A DNA stretch of 9,510 nucleotides from Alistipes sp. (GTDB taxonomy: Bacteria; Bacteroidota; Bacteroidia; Bacteroidales; Rikenellaceae): positions 1-9,510 of the forward strand of contig JAIEHQ010000043.1 in the NCBI GenBank assembly GCA_029065825.1, read 5' to 3'. Below are positions 5,159 through 9,510 of the stretch, piece by piece (position 1 is the first letter of the stretch; every line of letters begins with the position of its first letter). Made by a program: the position numbers and the translations under genes. Below the pieces are notes generated by a model. The model ran no database searches, was not told the DNA's origin, and saw nothing but the letters and a program-made list of their open reading frames with translations.

Positions 5159-7084
5159 ATGGAATCTGCGGAACAAGCAACACGGCAACGCATCGCGGCA
5201 CTGCTCCGCCGCTACTGGGGGTTCGATTCGTTCCGCCCCGTGCAGGAGCGGATCATCCTTTCGGTCATGCAGGGGCGCGACACGCTGGCCCTGCTGCCCA
5301 CCGGAGGAGGCAAGTCGCTGACCTACCAGATCCCCGCCCTGGCCGGCGAGGGGCTCTGCATCGTGGTCACGCCGCTGGTCGCACTGATGAAAGACCAGGT
5401 CGATCGGCTGCGCCGTCAGGGGATCCGCGCCCTGGCGATCCACTCGGGCCTTTCGGCCCGGCAGATCGACATCGACCTGGACAACTGCGTCTATGGCGAC
5501 GTGAAATTCCTCTACCTCGCCCCCGAACGGCTCGTCTCGGAGGCTTTCCGGCTGCGCGTGCGGCGCATGCGCATCGCGCTGCTGGCCGTCGATGAGGCCC
5601 ACTGCATCTCGCAGTGGGGCTACGACTTCCGGCCCTCCTACCTGCGGATCGCCGAGCTGCGCGAGCTGCTGCCCGGGGTTCCCGTACTGGCGCTCACGGC
5701 ATCGGCCACCCCCCGCGTGGCGGAGGACATCATGGAGAAGCTCCGGTTCTCCGCACCGCACCTGCTGCGCGGCGACTTCATGCGCCCGAACCTCTCCTAC
5801 TCGGTGCGCCGCACCGACGACAAGAACGAACAGCTGCTGCGCGTGATCCGCAACGTGGGTGGTTCGGGCATCGTCTATGTCCGCACGCGCGAAGGGGCGG
5901 AGCAGGTGGCTGCCATGCTGCACGACGAGGGGATCGCCGCCGGATACTACCACGGCGGGCTGAGCCACGCCGAGCGGGTCGCGCGGCAGGACGACTGGAT
6001 CTCGGGCCGCACTCCCGTCATGGTCGCGACCAACGCCTTCGGCATGGGCATCGACAAGGCCGACGTGCGCTACGTAGTCCACTACACGATGAGCGACTCG
6101 CTCGAAAGCTACTACCAGGAGGCGGGCCGCGCCGGACGCGACGGGGGGCGCAGCTACGCCCTGCTGCTCGTCGCGCCCGACGATCGGGAACGCGTGGCCA
6201 GACGCTTCGAGGCGGAGTATCCGCCGCTCGACCGGGTGCGGAGCATCTACGAGAAAATCTGCTCCTTCCTGCAGATCGCCCTGGGCGACGGGGCGGGCAG
6301 CTGCCATCCCTTCAACCTGCGGGAGTTCTGCAGCCGCGAGCACCTCTACGACGGCACCGTGCGCAGCGCACTGAAGATCCTGAGCCAGAACGGATACATG
6401 ACGCTGATCGAAGAGTCCGTCAATCCGGCGCGCCTGCTCTTCTGCATCAGCCGCGACGACCTCTACCGGCTGCGGGTCGTGCGCGACGACCTGGACCACA
6501 TCGTCCGGGTGCTGCTCCGGCTCTACGAGGGTGTCTTTACCGATTTCCGCCCCATAGACGAGGAGGAGATCGCACGCTGGAGCGGCTACACGACGGACAA
6601 GGTCCGCGAACTGCTGAAGCGCCTCTGGCAGCTGCGCGTGATCCGTTACATCCCCGCCAACCGCTCGCCCCTGCTCTGCATGGACGAGGAGCGCCTGCCC
6701 GTCGCCGACCTCTACATCTCGCCCGAAAGCTACCGCCTGCGCCGCGAGCGGACCCGCGAACGCTTCGAACGGATGCTCGCCTACGCCGCCGAGGAGGAGG
6801 GGTGCCGCAGCGCTTTTCTGGCCCGGCACTTCGGCGAAGAGAATCCCCCCGACTGCGGCATCTGCGACATCTGCCTGGCGCGCAAACGCCAGGGAGGCAC
6901 CGATCCCGGCACCGATCCCGAACGGCTGCTGCTGCGACTGCTCGCCGGCGGGGCGCTCGAACCCCGGCAGATCGCGGCGGCGATGCCCCTCGCCCCCGAA
7001 AAAACGGCCGCCCTGCTCGACCGGCTGCGCGACGAAGGCAAAATTTCCGTCGGGAAAGAGGGAAAAGTCGCAATTAATAGGTAA
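5159..7084 (+). CDS. recQ: ATP-dependent DNA helicase RecQ, short Bacteroidota type
   Basis: A 641-residue superfamily-2 3'-5' DNA helicase for recombination and replication-fork repair. Motif 0 is at 21-30 (GFDSFRPVQE), Walker A at 46-54 (LPTGGGKSL), DEAH at 145-148, the aromatic-rich loop at 150-158 (ISQWGYDFR), motif III at 180-184 (TASAT) and motif VI at 320-329 (QEAGRAGRDG). The C-terminal half is unusual compared with E. coli RecQ: a helical and winged-helix-like region comes first (about 355-515), and the four zinc cysteines C549, C566, C569 and C572 (CGICDIC) come near the end, followed by a small winged-helix-like tail (586-641). No HRDC domain is seen. ATG 5159 is chosen because it is the first Met upstream of motif 0 and directly follows the promoter box; the longer upstream frame lacks RecQ features. 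The exonuclease gene follows after 25 bases. Confidence 0.95.
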   Translation: MESAEQATRQRIAALLRRYWGFDSFRPVQERIILSVMQGRDTLALLPTGGGKSLTYQIPALAGEGLCIVVTPLVALMKDQVDRLRRQGIRALAIHSGLSARQIDIDLDNCVYGDVKFLYLAPERLVSEAFRLRVRRMRIALLAVDEAHCISQWGYDFRPSYLRIAELRELLPGVPVLALTASATPRVAEDIMEKLRFSAPHLLRGDFMRPNLSYSVRRTDDKNEQLLRVIRNVGGSGIVYVRTREGAEQVAAMLHDEGIAAGYYHGGLSHAERVARQDDWISGRTPVMVATNAFGMGIDKADVRYVVHYTMSDSLESYYQEAGRAGRDGGRSYALLLVAPDDRERVARRFEAEYPPLDRVRSIYEKICSFLQIALGDGAGSCHPFNLREFCSREHLYDGTVRSALKILSQNGYMTLIEESVNPARLLFCISRDDLYRLRVVRDDLDHIVRVLLRLYEGVFTDFRPIDEEEIARWSGYTTDKVRELLKRLWQLRVIRYIPANRSPLLCMDEERLPVADLYISPESYRLRRERTRERFERMLAYAAEEEGCRSAFLARHFGEENPPDCGICDICLARKRQGGTDPGTDPERLLLRLLAGGALEPRQIAAAMPLAPEKTAALLDRLRDEGKISVGKEGKVAINR

Positions 7085-7089
7085 CTTTG
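7082..7089 (+). promoter_or_regulatory. -7 box TAACTTTG overlapping the recQ stop codon
   Basis: TAACTTTG matches TAnnTTTG and its first three bases are the recQ TAA. It predicts a start near 7093 and a leader of about 17 bases for the exonuclease gene. No -33 element is evident, so it may be weak or fortuitous. Confidence 0.5.
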
Positions 7090-7109
7090 TGCTTCGTTTC
7101 ACACCAATC

Positions 7110-7721
7110 ATGAGCAAGCCGACCGTATTTCCCGAACATATCTCCAACGAGGAGACCGCCCTGCTGCCCGCCGTCGAGTTCCACGGTCCGATCACGATCG
7201 TCGAGACGGAGGCCGATGCCCGGGCCGCCTGCCGCTATCTCGCAGCACAGCCCGTCATCGGATTCGACACCGAGACACGCCCCTCCTTCCGTGCGGGGGT
7301 GGTCAATCGGGTCGCGCTGCTGCAGCTCTCCTCGCCCGAACGCTCGTTTCTGTTCCGGCTCTGCAAGATGCCTTTCGAAAAGGCGGTCGTCAAACTGCTC
7401 GAAAACGGCGAGGTGCTGAAAATCGGACTCGACGTAAAGGGCGACCTGCGTGCGCTGCACGAAATCCGCCACTTCCGCGAAAAGGGCTTCGTCGAGCTGC
7501 AGGATATGGCCGCCGAGTGGGGCATCGCCGAAAAGAGCCTGCGCAAAATATCGGCCATCGTGCTGGGCAAGAGGGTCTCGAAAGCCCAGCGGCTGAGCAA
7601 CTGGGAGGCGGCCCAGCTCACGGACAAGCAGCAACTCTACGCCGCCACCGATGCCTGGGTCTGCACCCGCATTTACAAACAGTTGTTACACACACCGAAA
7701 CCCAAGAAAAAGAGACAATGA
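7110..7721 (+). CDS. DEDDy 3'-5' exonuclease (RNase D / WRN-exonuclease-like)
   Basis: A 203-residue single-domain exonuclease removing nucleotides from 3' ends with two metal ions. The DEDDy residues are visible: D53 and E55 in IGFDTETRPSF, D112 in VKGDLRAL, and Y177 with D181 in LYAATDAWVCTRIY. There is no HRDC or other added domain as in full-length RNase D, and the tail is basic (PKPKKKRQ). Whether DNA or RNA is the substrate cannot be told. ATG 7110 is preferred over a GTG at 7089 because the likely promoter box ends at 7089. Its stop overlaps the next start as ATGA, so translation is probably coupled to the methyltransferase. As I recall, this exonuclease-methyltransferase pair is common in Bacteroidota. 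Its position behind recQ also fits a repair role, but the tighter link is downstream. Confidence 0.92.
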   Translation: MSKPTVFPEHISNEETALLPAVEFHGPITIVETEADARAACRYLAAQPVIGFDTETRPSFRAGVVNRVALLQLSSPERSFLFRLCKMPFEKAVVKLLENGEVLKIGLDVKGDLRALHEIRHFREKGFVELQDMAAEWGIAEKSLRKISAIVLGKRVSKAQRLSNWEAAQLTDKQQLYAATDAWVCTRIYKQLLHTPKPKKKRQ

Positions 7722-8914
7722 TACCGCAGATACGCCTCCGAAGAGGCAAGGAAGAGTCGCTGCTGCGCCGCCACCCCTGGATCTTCTCGGGTGCGATCGA
7801 CAGCATAAGCTGCCAGGGGCAGGAGCTGCCCGAAGGCGCTTTGGTCGATATACTTACCCGCTCGGGCGACTTCATCGCCCGGGGACACTATCAGATCGGC
7901 TCGATCGCCGTGCGGGTGCTGACCTTCTCGCAGGAGGAGATAGATGCCGGCTGGTGGCATCGCGCGATCGCGACGGCCTACGACGTGCGCCGCACCCTGG
8001 GTCTCACGGACGACTCCGCGACCACCTGCTACCGCCTCGTGCACGGCGAGGGCGACTCGCTGCCGGGCCTGGTAATCGACATCTACGGCACGACGGCCGT
8101 CGTCCAGTGCCACTCGGTGGGCATGTACCTCAACCGGCTGCAGATCGCCGAAGCGATCCGCTCGGTTTACGGCGAGCGCATCACGGCCATCTACGACAAA
8201 AGTTCGCAGACGGTGCCTTTCAAGGCGGGACTGAACGCCGTGGACGGCTACCTCTACGGAGCGCCGGGTGTCATGCCCCTGACCGTCCTGGAAAACGGAC
8301 TCAAGTTTCAGGTCAATTGGGAGGAGGGGCAGAAAACCGGCTTCTTCATCGACCAGCGGTTCAACCGGGAGCTGGTGCGCCGCTACGCACAGGGGCGCAC
8401 CGTGCTGAACACTTTCTGCTACACGGGCGGCTTCTCGGTCTATGCCCTGGCGGGCGGCGCGCGCGAGGTCTGCTCGATCGATGCCTCCGAACGGGCCGTC
8501 GCCCTGGCCGATGCCAACATCCGGCTCAACTTCGGCGACGAGGCTCCGCACACCTCGCTGGCGACCGACGCGGTGGAGTACCTCAAGAACATCGGCGACC
8601 GCTACGACATGATCATCCTCGACCCGCCGGCCTTCGCCAAACACCACAAGGTGCTGGGCAACGCCATGCAGGGCTACAAGCGGCTCAACGCCCGCGCCCT
8701 GGCTCAGATCAAGAGCGGCGGCATCCTCTTTACCTTCTCCTGCTCGCAGGCGGTATCGAAGGAGCTGTTCCGCACCACGGTCTTCTCGGCGGCGGCCATC
8801 GCCGGACGCAAGGTGCGCATCCTGCACCAGCTAAGCCAGCCGGCCGACCACCCCATCAACATCTACCACCCCGAGGGGGAATACCTCAAAGGACTGGTGC
8901 TCTATGTCGAATAG
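7718..8914 (+). CDS. rlmI: Class I SAM-dependent rRNA methyltransferase, RlmI-like
   Basis: A 398-residue enzyme, the usual length for RlmI, which makes 5-methylcytosine at position 1962 of 23S rRNA. Residues 1-75 form a PUA RNA-binding domain (RHPWIFSGAI, ARGHYQIGSIAVRVL). A linking domain precedes the Rossmann methyltransferase: FFIDQRFNRELV at 209-220, motif I LNTFCYTGGFSVYA at 230-243, acidic SAM ligand D255, motif IV LDPPAFAK at 301-308, and a motif VI Cys, C342 in TFSCSQ, equivalent to the catalytic nucleophile of m5C enzymes. The Cys supports an m5C product, but the exact target base in this organism is inferred. The ATG overlaps the exonuclease stop by four bases and the 3' end overlaps the next gene by 11, so it is the middle of a tight operon. 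Confidence 0.93.
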   Translation: MIPQIRLRRGKEESLLRRHPWIFSGAIDSISCQGQELPEGALVDILTRSGDFIARGHYQIGSIAVRVLTFSQEEIDAGWWHRAIATAYDVRRTLGLTDDSATTCYRLVHGEGDSLPGLVIDIYGTTAVVQCHSVGMYLNRLQIAEAIRSVYGERITAIYDKSSQTVPFKAGLNAVDGYLYGAPGVMPLTVLENGLKFQVNWEEGQKTGFFIDQRFNRELVRRYAQGRTVLNTFCYTGGFSVYALAGGAREVCSIDASERAVALADANIRLNFGDEAPHTSLATDAVEYLKNIGDRYDMIILDPPAFAKHHKVLGNAMQGYKRLNARALAQIKSGGILFTFSCSQAVSKELFRTTVFSAAAIAGRKVRILHQLSQPADHPINIYHPEGEYLKGLVLYVE

Positions 8915-9452
8915 CATGGAGGAGAGCTGCTGCGGAGAGCCGCTCCCGGAGGAGATGCCGGAACGCATGCACCGGGTGCTGGAGTGGCTCGACGCGCACG
9001 GCATCCGCTACGACTTCTACAGCCACCCCGCCTCGCCCACCATCGAGCTGGCCAAGGCCCACTGGCGGGACGACGGATCGACGCACTGCAAGAATCTCTT
9101 CCTGCGCAACCACAAGGGCGACCGCCACTACCTGATCTCGTTCGACTGCGACCGCACGCTGGCTATCCGCGACCTCGAGCAGCGGCTCCGCCAGGGCAAG
9201 CTCACATTCGCCTCGCCCGAGCGGATGGCCCGCCACCTCGGACTCGAACCGGGATCGGTCTCGCCCTTCGGGCTGATCAACGACACCGCCCGCCACGTCC
9301 ACCTCTTCCTCGACCGCAACCTGCTCGAGGCCGAACTGCTGAGTTTCCACCCCAACGACTGCCGCGCGACGGTGGTCATCGCCCGCCGCGAGTTCGAACG
9401 CTACCTCGCGGCCGTCGGCAACAGCTACGAATATCTCTCCCTCTACGAATAG
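8904..9452 (+). CDS. Prolyl-tRNA synthetase-associated editing protein (YbaK/ProX family)
   Basis: A 182-residue free-standing trans-editing domain related to the ProRS INS domain, YbaK and PrdX/ProXp-ala. Such proteins deacylate mischarged tRNA, mostly Ala- or Cys-tRNA(Pro). Visible marks: K63 in CKNLFLRN, the Lys of this family that is important for activity; the KLTFASPERM segment (99-108); the loop GSVSPFGLIND (117-127), matching the GxxxP substrate loop; and SFHPNDCRATV (148-158). The N-terminal 20 residues (two Cys, many Glu and Pro) lie outside the domain. ATG 8904 overlaps the methyltransferase by 11 bases; an in-frame ATG at 8916 would start two bases after that stop and gives 178 residues, so the start is uncertain. 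PrdX-like activity on Ala-tRNA(Pro) is the most likely, by family length and motifs. It is the last visible gene of the operon. Confidence 0.9.
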   Translation: MSNSMEESCCGEPLPEEMPERMHRVLEWLDAHGIRYDFYSHPASPTIELAKAHWRDDGSTHCKNLFLRNHKGDRHYLISFDCDRTLAIRDLEQRLRQGKLTFASPERMARHLGLEPGSVSPFGLINDTARHVHLFLDRNLLEAELLSFHPNDCRATVVIARREFERYLAAVGNSYEYLSLYE

Positions 9453-9510
9453 GCTCTCCGCAGCGGCACCAAGTTCTCATTACCACCGCCAGCACCCAAT
9501 ACTTTATACA
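9453..9510. other. Downstream end of window, nothing recognisable
   Basis: These 58 bases follow the editing-protein stop. I see no hairpin, promoter box or start of a gene that can be supported. Confidence 0.5.

Noticed and set aside
5099..7195. 698-residue open frame on the - strand
   Set aside because: Antisense to recQ, with no recognisable domain. RecQ has all its helicase motifs.
7673..8827. 384-residue open frame on the - strand
   Set aside because: Antisense to the rRNA methyltransferase and without a recognisable domain.
1..9510. CRISPR array, tRNA, IS element or phage module
   Set aside because: I saw no regularly spaced repeats, no tRNA cloverleaf, no transposase or integrase motifs and no flanking inverted repeats.

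Overview
The window looks like a GC-rich member of the Bacteroidota, most probably Alistipes or a close relative in the Rikenellaceae. The signs are four promoter boxes of the TAnnTTTG type used by the Bacteroidota housekeeping sigma factor, an almost complete lack of Shine-Dalgarno sites, a TonB-dependent receptor with an N-terminal carboxypeptidase-regulatory-like domain, and protein families typical of gut Bacteroidota. The genus is an inference from composition and gene content.

Left block (1-1707, + strand): the C-terminal part of an L-serine ammonia-lyase with all three iron-sulfur cysteines, then a metallo-beta-lactamase-fold hydrolase 16 bases later. The block ends in a perfect 15-bp hairpin that should terminate transcription from both sides.

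Middle block (1756-5078, - strand): a three-gene set transcribed right to left. First comes a small exported protein very rich in Cys and His, then an outer-membrane TonB-dependent receptor with a Cys-x3-Cys-Cys motif in its plug, then a small exported HMA-domain protein with a CxxC metal site. Together they look like an envelope pathway for a soft metal, with copper the first guess: entry through the receptor and hand-over to Cys-rich periplasmic carriers. The receptor also has its own -7 box, a 15-base palindrome just upstream of it, two mutually exclusive hairpins and a strong Shine-Dalgarno site, so it is probably controlled separately. This is the most interesting part of the window.

Right block (5123-9452, + strand): a RecQ helicase whose promoter box lies only five bases before the start codon, so its mRNA is probably leaderless. 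It is followed by a DEDDy 3'-5' exonuclease, an RlmI-like 23S rRNA methyltransferase and a prolyl-tRNA editing-domain protein. The last three overlap by 4 and 11 bases and form a nucleic-acid maintenance and translation-quality operon. The region from 5040 to 5158 is a divergent promoter region shared with the metal gene set.

The genes are tightly packed and no gap exceeds 120 bases. I saw no tRNA, rRNA, CRISPR array, insertion sequence or phage gene.
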